From Paraburkholderia polaris (GTDB taxonomy: Bacteria > Pseudomonadota > Gammaproteobacteria > Burkholderiales > Burkholderiaceae): a stretch of 64,000 bases of DNA. Shown here one piece after another: positions 1 through 8,515 of this stretch (position 1 is its first letter; every line of letters begins with the position of its first letter). The notes beneath the pieces were generated by a model, which was given only the letters and a program-made list of their open reading frames with translations, did no database searches and was not told the DNA's origin. The stretch is taken from assembly GCF_012927345.1 (NCBI RefSeq), contig NZ_JABBGJ010000035.1, forward strand, positions 1 to 64,000. Direction: 5' to 3'. The position numbers were made by a program, and so were the translations under genes.

Positions 1-138
1 GTGGAACATCCGTTTCGGGTGCTGAAGTGTCAGTTTGGCTATCTGAAGGCGCGGTATCGAGGATTGGCGAAGAACACGGCTCAGATCGAAACGCAGTTCG
101 CGCTGGCTAATCTGTGGATGGCGCGCAAGATGCTGTGA
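1..138 (+). CDS. IS5-family transposase, C-terminal fragment (cut by window edge)
   Basis: The first 45 codons read to a TGA and match the conserved C-terminus of IS5-type DDE transposases: HPFRVLKCQFGYLKARYRG followed by NTAQ and LANLWMAR. The HPFR-x-K-x-QFGY block follows the last catalytic acidic residue in this family. The N-terminal part lies outside the window, so whether the full transposase is intact cannot be judged. The first base is already in frame, so the GTG at position 1 is an internal codon and not a start. It marks the left side of the capsule locus as a site of insertion-sequence activity. Confidence 0.85.
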   Translation: MEHPFRVLKCQFGYLKARYRGLAKNTAQIETQFALANLWMARKML

Positions 139-293
139 AGCGCAACGAAGGCCGAAGGCGTGCGGTAAAGGCGAGGCTCGGACCGCCAGGATGCGACCGG
201 TAGCGCTCCACCGCAGTCGCAGGTGACGATGTGATCTTCGCTCCATTGTGCGAGCTGGAAATCCAAAGCAGAAACGGGTTGTTCAGACCTTCC
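1..293 (+). mobile_element. Right end of an IS5-type insertion sequence
   Basis: The transposase end is followed by about 155 bp of non-coding DNA that finishes in GTTGTTCAGACCTTCC (278-293), which has the form of an IS5-group terminal inverted repeat (GGAAGGTCTGAACAA when read inward). The next four bases are CTAA, the type of 4-bp target site used by this family. The left end is outside the window, so neither the matching repeat nor the target duplication can be confirmed. Confidence 0.6.
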
Positions 294-800
294 CTAACAC
301 ATAATTCGGTGCGGTTTGTCAGCGGCTGCGCAGATTTCTTTTTCGCGGTCTTTGACGTCGAAATTTTTTCGCGGCGTACCAATGTACCCGACAACATGAG
401 ACAATCCGCGCGGAAATTCAGTTTCTAACTCATGAATAGATCTGTCGCGCAGCACAGTGCTTCGAGGCTAAGGTACTGCGGTCTAGCGCGGCTTGGGTTG
501 CCTGCACCTAATGCCAGTGGTCTTTTATCAATGCTCCGGTTTTCCGGTGTGAATGAATGGCCGGGAACGCATGCCCAGCAATGCGAGTCAGGGGCGGAGT
601 AAAGTTAATTTCGGCATTGCAACACCATCGACCCTTAGGTGCTGCAACTCCTCGCTGCAGCTCGTGTCGCAGACTAATCGATATGCTGGTGTCTCTAGGT
701 GCTTTGGCGCGTAGCACCGGCAGATCTAAACTGCTCTAGCCGGAGCTGATGCGATTGAGGGCGAATTGCGCGTCGAACTAAAATTGCAAGAAAGCTGGGA
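294..800. other. No gene recognised between the IS end and the cysC-like pseudogene
   Basis: About 500 bp with only short, mutually overlapping open frames on both strands and no recognisable protein similarity. It is probably decayed or non-coding sequence at the edge of the capsule locus. I see no convincing promoter, RNA or repeat here. Confidence 0.5.
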
Positions 801-1415
801 GTGATGGAAACAAGTTATGCTAGGCCCAGGGTTTCATCTGCTACCCTGATTGTTAGGGATAGCCGGGCTTACATGAGGCAGCAGTGTCCGCTTGCGATCC
901 GGTTCACTGGAATGTCCGGTGCGGGAAAGCCTACTCTTGCATGTCTGCGTGGCAGGGAGCATTACGCGCGGGAGCTCCGCGCTCGCCATCCCCAAGGCAA
1001 GAATTGCCGCCGCGATTTAAATAGCGACCTGGACTTTTCGGACATCATTCAGCACAAGAACATTCGGCGCTCCGCCGAAGTCGTGCTGGTGCTGTTTGAA
1101 GAGGGGCACATAGGCGTCGCCCCAATTATTTTTCCGTTCAGAGCGGATAAAAATGCCGCGACGTCAATTGTCGCCGACGATCAAATTCTTAAAGTCGACG
1201 TCAACGCTTCGTGCGCGACAGTCGAGGCCAGAGTTTTTAAGAGGCCTCGCAAAATGACTCAGCAAGAAGCCTCGTCACGATTCACTTTGCGAGTTTGCAG
1301 TCAATCCTGCGTTGCGGTTGAGCGCAGCCGAGCTTGCTCCTCGCGATGCTTGGAGCAAATCTTTTTGTCAACAGACTTCTTTCCAACTACTGCGAATTCT
1401 GTTCCGCCGTGCTGA
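801..1415 (+). pseudogene. Decayed adenylylsulfate (APS) kinase, cysC-like
   Basis: The middle of this open frame (roughly 895-1250) retains the fingerprint of APS kinase, which makes PAPS from APS and ATP: a P-loop region IRFTGMSGAGKPTLA, then RDLNSDLDFS (normally GLNxDLGFS), ENIRR-like KNIRRSAEVVLVLFEEG, and IIFPFRADKNAA (normally ISPFRxDRxxAR). The P-loop has GKPT instead of GKST. The segment between the P-loop and the LNSDL block is shortened and scrambled, losing most of the GDxxR region. The last third bears no resemblance to the family. It is therefore almost certainly non-functional even though the frame is open for 204 codons. A PAPS-type sulfotransferase gene lies 4 kb away in the same locus, so this is probably the relic of its donor-supply gene. 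The upstream 100 codons and the tail are likely random open frame. Confidence 0.7.
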
Positions 1416-1529
1416 CTTGGTCGAGGCATGATTGGAGCTTGTGCCGCGCCATTAAATTGGCTGCGCCTAGCTTTTACGCCTTGAATCATTAGTGCGAAAC
1501 CCACTTGCTAAGGATTAACACCCGTAACA

Positions 1530-2696
1530 ATGCGTAGCCTGTCCTCCTTAACGCTCGCGCTGTCGCTCGTTTGCGCGGCCATCGCCACTGCATGCTCCTC
1601 TGTTCCGACTTCCGGTCCAAGCAAATCAGAGGTTGCTCAGTCCTCTGCCTCGACTGACGAATTAGGAATTCAAATCGTCGACGTGAATGACGCTGTTGCC
1701 CGGCGCCTATTGGCCGATCGTAGCGCGGGCGACTTTGCCAAGACACTCGGCGAGCTCCCGATGCGGCAACAGCGGCTGGGCGCCGGGGATGTTGTCGAGG
1801 TGTCGATATGGGAAGCGCCTCCGGCGATGCTATTCGGTGCTTCTCCAACGGACACGCGGTCAGGCGGTGCGTCCAATGCGCGTGTAACCGTGTTGCCCGA
1901 TCAAATGATCGATGCTGCCGGTGACATCAATGTGCCTTTCGCCGGCGAGATCAAAGTCACAGGTCAGACGCTGGACGAGGTGGGGCGCGCGATTACGGAT
2001 CGGTTGCGCGGTAAGGCAAATCAACCGCAGACACTTGTGCGGTTGGTTCAGAATTCGACGTCGTACGTGACCATCGTTGGCGACGTGACTTCCAGCAAAC
2101 GGATGCCGCTCACGCCGAGTGGTGAGCGACTGCTCGACGCCCTGGCAAGCGCAGGAGGAGTTCGACAGCCAGTCGATAAGACGACCGTGCAGGTTACCCG
2201 GGGCGATCAAGTGCAATCGCTGCCACTCGAAACCATCATTCGCGACCCTCGGCAAAACGTGCCGTTGCGATCCGGAGACGTGGTCACAGCGCTCTACCAG
2301 CCGTTCAGCTTCACTGCACTTGGGGCAACGGGAAAGAATGATGAAGTGAACTTTGAAGCGCAAGGTATTACGCTTGCGCAAGCGCTTGCGCGCGTCGGTG
2401 GTTTGACTGATTCGCGGTCAGATGCAAGGGGTGTGTTCATTTTCCGGTTCGAAGATGCGAGTGCGCTCACGTGGCCGCAACAGCCTGTACGCACGACGCC
2501 GAATGGAAAGGTGCCCGTAGTCTATCGGATCGACTTGAAAGATCCGCGTAGCTTTTTCATTGCTCAGACTTTCATGATGAACAACAAGGATGTGCTGTAC
2601 GTATCGAATGCACCGATCGCGGAGTTGCAGAAATTCCTTAACGTAGTCTTCTCGGTTGCATATCCAGTGATGTCTACCATCACTACGTTCAGGTAA
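1530..2696 (+). CDS. Capsule outer-membrane export lipoprotein (Wza/KpsD/BexD type)
   Basis: This 388-residue OPX-family protein forms the outer-membrane end of a capsular polysaccharide export channel. A lipoprotein signal peptide ends in the lipobox ATAC with the acylated Cys at residue 22. The polysaccharide-export domain begins near residue 80 with RLGAGDVVEVSIWEAPP, and two SLBB-like segments follow (around VNVPFAGEIKVTGQTLDEV and YVTIVGDVTSSKRMPLTPSG). It stands alone on the plus strand, facing the convergent capsule operon that encodes its partners KpsE, KpsM and KpsT. In B. pseudomallei the equivalent gene is called wza in the type I capsule locus. No clear Shine-Dalgarno precedes the ATG at 1530, but the signal peptide fits this start. 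Remnants of mobile DNA flank it on both sides, which suggests local rearrangement. Confidence 0.88.
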   Translation: MRSLSSLTLALSLVCAAIATACSSVPTSGPSKSEVAQSSASTDELGIQIVDVNDAVARRLLADRSAGDFAKTLGELPMRQQRLGAGDVVEVSIWEAPPAMLFGASPTDTRSGGASNARVTVLPDQMIDAAGDINVPFAGEIKVTGQTLDEVGRAITDRLRGKANQPQTLVRLVQNSTSYVTIVGDVTSSKRMPLTPSGERLLDALASAGGVRQPVDKTTVQVTRGDQVQSLPLETIIRDPRQNVPLRSGDVVTALYQPFSFTALGATGKNDEVNFEAQGITLAQALARVGGLTDSRSDARGVFIFRFEDASALTWPQQPVRTTPNGKVPVVYRIDLKDPRSFFIAQTFMMNNKDVLYVSNAPIAELQKFLNVVFSVAYPVMSTITTFR

Positions 2697-2799
2697 TCTG
2701 AGTCACGTCTCGCTTTGCCGCTGGGCGAGTATTTTTTACCGTGAACCGCACCGGCACCGGGCACACATGAGGCACGGCATTGGTAGTAGCTTGTCGGCG

Positions 2800-3190
2800 C
2801 AGGTTGGTACGACGGGCCAGGAGAAGGCGGCTGCGTATCCGACCGACAGCCGTCTCCTTGAAGCAGCGCGAGCCCGACGCGTCCAGATGGAGCAACGCGT
2901 CGGCTTGGTGCTAAGCAAACCTAAGAGCGTGAAGGCAAGCGGTTGCGTCGCTTGTGGGTGGCTATGCGCATGCGAAGCAGTTCAAGCGCGTGGATCGTGT
3001 ACTCAAACTAACTCAACTGGCAAACCGGCGAAGCACTGAGCGCGACACTATGTGCAGCCGGTTATAACCTGCGCTAACTGCAGGGCGCGTTCGTCCGTCT
3101 GGGACTGATGTCCGGACTTTTATCCTGCGTTCCCGCATTGGCTGGTCGGTGTCACATCGACGCCAGCGCTTGCTCGCCAAAAGCTGTTCA
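2800..3190 (+). pseudogene. Decayed IS5-type transposase remnant
   Basis: Pieces of a second transposase lie in different frames. YPTDSRLLEAAR is readable near 2837. A frameshift then leads to GGYAHAKQFKRVDRVLK (about 2955-3007). A third piece, ALSATLCAAGYNLR near 3034-3077, corresponds to the C-terminal region of IS5-type transposases with the order PTDSRLL, then GRYAHAKQF, then LCAAGYNLRWLL. Stop codons and frameshifts separate the pieces and much of the protein is missing between the second and third, so it is dead. It sits between the exporter gene and the end of the minus-strand capsule operon. I could not define its ends or terminal repeats. Confidence 0.7.
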
Positions 3191-3219
3191 ATAATTCAAT
3201 TCGGAGCGGCGCACACTGG

Positions 3220-5547
3220 TTATTTAAGGCCCGTGGATAGATCAAGATATTGCTCCCACGGACGAGTTAATCGTGGTCGATGAGCAAGCGAAAAATCTTC
3301 CTTGTCGACAGTCAAATTCGGGTTGTAATACTTATCGTTCGTTGTATTCGTCCGCCATCGCTTAATCATAAAATTCTTTTCACGATTAAACCTTGCTCGT
3401 TTGGATGCGGACGCTTGATCGTCTCCGCGCGAGTATGACTCGTAGTGATATAGTTGCGCATGCGGTGTCCATAAAATTCGATAACCAGCCTCACCGGCTC
3501 GCAAGCAAAAATCAATGTCGTTAAATGAAACGGGGAGTTCTGTTTCATTTAATCCATTTAATTTACGAAATACGTCCCTTCGAACCAGCATGCAAGCAGC
3601 TGTAACGGCAGAAAAATTCTGTGTTAGCACTGCACGGCCTGCGTATCCTGGATGATCGCCAGGGAAAAGGCGATGAGCGTGAGCAGCAAATCCGCCAATA
3701 CCAATAACAACACCCGCGTGTTGTACAAACCCATCGCTATATAATAGTTTGGCACCGACTACACCAATTTCGGGTCGCAGCACATGTGAGACCATCTCAG
3801 ACAACCATTCCTTGTTTATAACCTCGACGTCGTTGTTGAGCAAGCCGATAATTTCACCTGTTGCAAAACGTTCTCCAAAATTATTGATAGCAGAATAGTT
3901 AAAGTCTGAATCGTAATCGACGACACGTATTCTTGGATCTCGGGAGACGATTTTTAAATAGGCGCGTGCGGATTTCTCCTGGGTCCGATTGTTGATGATA
4001 ATTATTTCCCAATTCGGATATGCGGTTTTGTATTTTATGCTTTCAATGCATTTCCTGAGTTTAGCATAGGCGTCTCTGCTGGGTATAAGCAGACTAACCT
4101 TCGGAAGGTCGAGGGGCAATGGATAATGAACGCGATACGTCCCAATAAACTTCCCATGCTCGATGCGGATCGAGGGGTTGTTGCCAAAAAAATCGCGAAG
4201 TGCCCTCACTGCGGCATCATAGGCGTATGATTTCGCGTGTGGATCGCCGGCCGTAGATTCATCATGAATGCGCCAATGATAAAGAACGTGTGGCACATGC
4301 CTGATCTGACTCGTTTCGCTTAATTTAATGCAGCGTAACGCTAAGTCATAATCCTGACTGCCTTCATAGCCGGATCTAAAACCGCCAACCTTCCTAACCA
4401 GCGATGTCCGATAGACACCCAGGTGTGAAATCATGTTGTGTGACAGGAATAAATCTGGATTCCAGTCACTTTTAAAATAGGGGTCACTTCGATTGCCAAT
4501 TGCATCGATTTTGTCTTCATCGGAATAAATTACATTGACTTCGCTATGATTATCGATTTCTGTTGCCACATAATACAACGCGTGAGAAGGAAGAATGTCG
4601 TCATGATCGAGGAGCGCGATGAACTCACCCGTAGCGATTTCAATCGCAGAATTTGATGCCTCGGAAATATGCCCATTTTCCTCTCGGAAAACTACCTTTA
4701 TCCGCCGATCCAGTTCTTGATACCCTGTTAAAATTCGCCGAATCTCAGGATTCGGTGAGCAGTCATCGGCAGCGCATAGTTCCCAGTTGGGATAAATCTG
4801 GTTGCGTACCGATTCTATCGCCTCTCGCAAGTGTTTTGGATTGGGATTGTAGACCGGCATAACAATTGAAATCAGAGGCAGTGAAGCCATATTGGCCAAG
4901 TGATAATTAATAGCTTCTCGATCACGTGGTCCAAGAGACTCAAAATCATCTATCAGTGTCGCGTAAGTTGGAGGCACGGAATGAATGCGTAATTTTGCAC
5001 AATCATCGTAAACGCGCCGCAAATCAAAAAAAAGTCTTTTGACAGTGATTCCATATTGCCGGGCTTGCTCCGTTTTCCGAAATTTCGCAATGTCAGACAG
5101 CACCCACTCAAACATCCGAATCAATCTTTCAATGTGAGTAAGTTTGCGAAGCTGAATAGGGGCTTGCAAAAGGCTGCCTTTGCTCTGCATCGGCGACCAA
5201 TAAAGCGCTTTCGCATTTGGCGGAAGCTTAATAATATGCTTAATTTTCCCAGGGCGGGTCGTCGGGATAGAAAAGCTCGTTGCATTGACGAAACCCGAGC
5301 CGGTATCGGCATACATATGTGCGAACAATTGCGTGCCTTTGCGAATCAACGATGATTTCACGTAGACCCAGCCCGAGGGATTTCTTCCCTGCCTGCATTC
5401 CAACCGAAAGAGGGGCTGCATGCCGGTGGATGTCCATCGGTTGATTTCTGACGTCTGCTCCAAGTCGCCGACTGGGACTAAGTCAAATGTGAAAATTCGC
5501 AAGAGGCACCGTTTCGCGGTGGAAAAAAATTCTTCTATGTAACTCAC
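3220..5547 (-). CDS. Two-domain GT2 glycosyltransferase of the capsule operon
   Basis: This 775-residue protein carries two family-2 (GT-A) glycosyltransferase domains after about 220 N-terminal residues of unknown fold. The first domain starts around residue 225 with ISIVMPVYNP and has the acceptor/donor motif LLDHDD. The second starts near 480 with VSLLIPSRD, has LLNNDVEVI, and ends with FNDIDFCLRAGEAGYRILW, a usual C-terminal GT2 signature. It most likely adds two sugars, or alternating sugars, to the capsular repeat on the cytoplasmic face of the inner membrane. It is the last gene of the minus-strand capsule operon, 115 bp after the sulfotransferase gene. Tandem GT2 proteins of this size are common in ABC-dependent polysaccharide loci. 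The sugars cannot be predicted. Base composition is clearly AT-richer than in the wcb half of the locus. Confidence 0.88.
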   Translation of the reverse strand: MSYIEEFFSTAKRCLLRIFTFDLVPVGDLEQTSEINRWTSTGMQPLFRLECRQGRNPSGWVYVKSSLIRKGTQLFAHMYADTGSGFVNATSFSIPTTRPGKIKHIIKLPPNAKALYWSPMQSKGSLLQAPIQLRKLTHIERLIRMFEWVLSDIAKFRKTEQARQYGITVKRLFFDLRRVYDDCAKLRIHSVPPTYATLIDDFESLGPRDREAINYHLANMASLPLISIVMPVYNPNPKHLREAIESVRNQIYPNWELCAADDCSPNPEIRRILTGYQELDRRIKVVFREENGHISEASNSAIEIATGEFIALLDHDDILPSHALYYVATEIDNHSEVNVIYSDEDKIDAIGNRSDPYFKSDWNPDLFLSHNMISHLGVYRTSLVRKVGGFRSGYEGSQDYDLALRCIKLSETSQIRHVPHVLYHWRIHDESTAGDPHAKSYAYDAAVRALRDFFGNNPSIRIEHGKFIGTYRVHYPLPLDLPKVSLLIPSRDAYAKLRKCIESIKYKTAYPNWEIIIINNRTQEKSARAYLKIVSRDPRIRVVDYDSDFNYSAINNFGERFATGEIIGLLNNDVEVINKEWLSEMVSHVLRPEIGVVGAKLLYSDGFVQHAGVVIGIGGFAAHAHRLFPGDHPGYAGRAVLTQNFSAVTAACMLVRRDVFRKLNGLNETELPVSFNDIDFCLRAGEAGYRILWTPHAQLYHYESYSRGDDQASASKRARFNREKNFMIKRWRTNTTNDKYYNPNLTVDKEDFSLAHRPRLTRPWEQYLDLSTGLK

Positions 5548-5662
5548 GAGGAAGCCTTGGAAATTTGCCTGGCCTACCGTTTCGGCGGCCAGCGCTCAGA
5601 TGCCTCATCAAGTGGATTTTTTTGAAAAAATTCCGCTCGACTGTCGTAATGCATAATTGGAT

Positions 5663-7288
5663 TTAAATCTCTCTGATTCTTCTGAAAGGTCGAGTTAGCC
5701 GCCAACTAGGCGAACGATGGATTTCGCGTAACAGCACTTCTTTTTCACGCAGTTGTTGAAGTGCCTCTTCGGCCTCTCGCTTATGTATCGCAGCGAGTTT
5801 TGACAGGTTTTCTATTTCCGCAGTTTGTTTCTGAAAAATGGTTGTAGATCGCTCAACGAGCCTTTCATGCTCGGCAATCACTTCGGCCAATTTCGCAATT
5901 TGTATCTCTCGCTCGTTGACCGCACCAGTTAAGGTTGTTACTTCCGTCTCGAGGAAGGCCGAAAACATTTGCCTTTCGGCAAGCTGTTTTTTAAGGTCAA
6001 TCAAAGCCTCATCAAAAACGGCAGCTTGAGTTTCATGCTCACGCACGACGGCATTGAGATTTTCCAATTCATTCTCTCGTGCCCTATTGATGGCGATGAT
6101 CTGCTCATCTCTTTCCGCGAGCAATTGTTCGGAGCGGAGAGATTGCTGACAGTAATCAACATTGGATTGCTGCAAGCTTGCGATCCGTGCGTCACGAAGC
6201 AAGAGTTCATCCGTCATGGTGATCATGCGCTCATCTCTCTCCGTGAGCAGGCGCTCGAGACGGAGAGATTGCTGGTTGTGGGCCGCGTCGGACTCCTGCA
6301 AACTTGCGATCTCTGCACCGCGAAGCGAGAGTTCATCCGTCAACGAAGAAATGACTCTCTCTTTCTCAACTAGGAGTAGTCCGGATTTTTCGAGTTCAAG
6401 ACGCAGTAGTTCAGCGGATGTCGCAATATTATTTTTGTAGCTTTTCCATTGGGGATGGCTAAATCCCATTAATGCTAGTTCGTCATAGACCGAAGACAGT
6501 TTGTCGTGCAAGTGAATCGCGAATGTATGCGGGATCGCCATTGGCGTCGATGAATTGACCTTGTCTTCAGTTTTGGAAGACAGCAGACCGCTTTCATCAA
6601 TTTCAAGAAAATTGCAAAGCTCAGATAGCGTCTTGTCCGGATTCGAATGAAAATCTTCAAAATAAAAAACCTTGAACTCGTCGTCGGAAAGTGATTGTTT
6701 TAATCTCTTTATAGCAAGGTCATACCTGGCTTGTTCCCAAAACCATTCCTTGTTTAACGTTGCAACAAACAAATCAAAATTCTTCCCCTGAACCTCATGG
6801 GCTAACCCATTCCAATTCATCTCGTGCTTATAGTGCGACCAAACACGCTCGAAAGGATCTCTTAGAACGTAGATGGCTTTGATTTTTGTGCAATTTTTTC
6901 TAACAAGCTGCCATCCAGTGTCGTCCAGAATACTATTCAAATTTGAGAAGTCTGCACAATATTTTCGACCTTCACTATCTTTATATAACGACTGATACCA
7001 TTCATCGCTTACTTCGTTGGCGCCTACGTAACGAGCGAACCAGTCCAATCTATCTGCATTTTCGGAAAAATATTCAGGGCCTTGATCACCCTGTTCTGAA
7101 AATACAACATTTAACCATTTCGTTCTATTCTCTTTCGATTCGAAGTCGTATATGTTTCGGGCGTGAGTGAAGTAATGGATTTCCTTCACCGGCGGAAAGT
7201 AGATGTCCGGATGATTCTGAAGTTTTGAATAAAGCCACGTCGTCGACGATCTCATTGCACCGACAGACATAAAAAGGTTGTTAATCAT
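5663..7288 (-). CDS. PAPS-type sulfotransferase with C-terminal coiled coil
   Basis: Residues 1 to about 290 are a Sulfotransfer-family domain. The 5'-phosphosulfate-binding loop is FMSVGAMRSSTTWLY (residues 6-20), and the 3'-phosphate-binding segment is YVLRDPFERVWSHYKHEM with R143 and S151 in the expected places. The protein should move sulfate from PAPS to a hydroxyl of the capsular sugar. Residues 300-520 form a long heptad-rich coiled coil with an internal duplication of about 45 residues (SLTDELSLRGAEIASLQ and MTDELLLRDARIASLQ). The end, SPSWRLTRPFRRIREI, is a short basic tail often seen after coiled coils in polysaccharide glycosyltransferases. Its start overlaps the end of the upstream GT4 gene by 8 bp. 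B. pseudomallei wcbF is also annotated as a sulfotransferase in the same locus. The nearby cysC-like gene is decayed, so PAPS must come from elsewhere. Confidence 0.85.
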   Translation of the reverse strand: MINNLFMSVGAMRSSTTWLYSKLQNHPDIYFPPVKEIHYFTHARNIYDFESKENRTKWLNVVFSEQGDQGPEYFSENADRLDWFARYVGANEVSDEWYQSLYKDSEGRKYCADFSNLNSILDDTGWQLVRKNCTKIKAIYVLRDPFERVWSHYKHEMNWNGLAHEVQGKNFDLFVATLNKEWFWEQARYDLAIKRLKQSLSDDEFKVFYFEDFHSNPDKTLSELCNFLEIDESGLLSSKTEDKVNSSTPMAIPHTFAIHLHDKLSSVYDELALMGFSHPQWKSYKNNIATSAELLRLELEKSGLLLVEKERVISSLTDELSLRGAEIASLQESDAAHNQQSLRLERLLTERDERMITMTDELLLRDARIASLQQSNVDYCQQSLRSEQLLAERDEQIIAINRARENELENLNAVVREHETQAAVFDEALIDLKKQLAERQMFSAFLETEVTTLTGAVNEREIQIAKLAEVIAEHERLVERSTTIFQKQTAEIENLSKLAAIHKREAEEALQQLREKEVLLREIHRSPSWRLTRPFRRIREI

Positions 7289-8501
7289 TTTTTTTCTCCG
7301 TTAGTGTTTCCCGAAACATATGCACCAGCTCTTTAACCTGATCTGAAGAATAGCGAGGGGCACGCGTAATGGGGGATCCTTTATATTTTAGCGGTGCAGC
7401 GTCAATTTCACGCACGACGCCTTGCAATGATCGGACCGTTGGGGTTATTTTGAAACCGTTTTCGGGCGAGATGTCTTCTCCAATCGCACCCACATCGGAA
7501 CCCACCAGCCAGCATCCACAGGCCGCAGCTTCACGGGTCACGAGGCCAAAACTCTCTGGGCAAATGGAGGGGGCAAAAAGGACATCGATGCGCTGATACA
7601 GTTCCACCACGCGCTGCTGGGCCACTCGACCAATTATTGTGACTGGTGTATTTCCCCATGTAGTTTTGTGTAGGTAATCTTCTGATTTAGAGTCATCGAC
7701 CACCAGCAATTCTATATTTTGTGTGGATACCGATTTTACTGCATCTTTGAAAATGAAAAATCCCTTATGTGTAGCCATTCCGCCGATGTGAGCGCAAATA
7801 ACCTTAGCTGACAGGGACGTTTGCTTTGCGCTCCAGTTTGTTAAATTTGAAATACCATTTTTATTTGTTCGACTTTTAAAGATACCATTATTCTTGTATA
7901 TGCGAGTGTATGCGTCCGACACGCACAAGACGCTTTCGGCTGCTGCAAGCAAGGATTTGAGGTGATTGCGCCGTTCGAGTGATTGCCGCCGCGTCACTCC
8001 GTCAGGCAGCGGTGACTCAATAAACGGATCGGGGTGGCCATCCGGGTACACCTTACCAGACGCATCGGTGAGGAACTGATAGTCTGAAATCCACCAGGCA
8101 TCGTGTGCAGTCACGTAATAAGGTATTGCCATTTTTCGTGCGGCGTCGACAACGCTGGCAGTGAGTCGTTGGAGACAATGAAAATGAATCAGATCGGGTT
8201 TTTCGTGTTTGATGAATTCGCCGAAGAGCCGCTCCATCTCTGGGTCGTTGATGTACCAATCCATGTTTTCGCGCCATAGGCTTGAAGGGCTGTACACGCG
8301 GATCCCGTCGTGTGGATACACGTTCATAATATGAGCTGGCTGCCGGTAGCCGTCAGTAGAAAAAACAACGACATCGAACTCTTCGCCGTAGTTGCGTATT
8401 AAAAGACTGACCTCGTCGGCAACAATACGCGTCGCTCCGCCGATTGCCTGTGGCGGATAAAACACGTTCACTACCGCAATTTTTTTTCTTGATGGGTTCA
8501 T
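7281..8501 (-). CDS. GT4-family glycosyltransferase
   Basis: This 406-residue GT-B glycosyltransferase opens with KIAVVNVFYPPQAIGGATRI, the N-terminal glycine-rich loop typical of the GT4 family. Its C-terminal nucleotide-sugar site is ESFGLVTREAAACGC (E-x7-E motif). DLIHFHCLQ and YVTAHDAWW are further family landmarks. It should add one sugar to the capsule repeat from a nucleotide donor in the cytoplasm. It overlaps the sulfotransferase start by 8 bp and follows the TPR-glycosyltransferase after 14 bp, so it belongs to the same transcript. Donor and linkage are not predictable from sequence. Confidence 0.87.
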   Translation of the reverse strand: MNPSRKKIAVVNVFYPPQAIGGATRIVADEVSLLIRNYGEEFDVVVFSTDGYRQPAHIMNVYPHDGIRVYSPSSLWRENMDWYINDPEMERLFGEFIKHEKPDLIHFHCLQRLTASVVDAARKMAIPYYVTAHDAWWISDYQFLTDASGKVYPDGHPDPFIESPLPDGVTRRQSLERRNHLKSLLAAAESVLCVSDAYTRIYKNNGIFKSRTNKNGISNLTNWSAKQTSLSAKVICAHIGGMATHKGFFIFKDAVKSVSTQNIELLVVDDSKSEDYLHKTTWGNTPVTIIGRVAQQRVVELYQRIDVLFAPSICPESFGLVTREAAACGCWLVGSDVGAIGEDISPENGFKITPTVRSLQGVVREIDAAPLKYKGSPITRAPRYSSDQVKELVHMFRETLTEKKND

Positions 8502-8515
8502 TTTATTTAAAGCCG

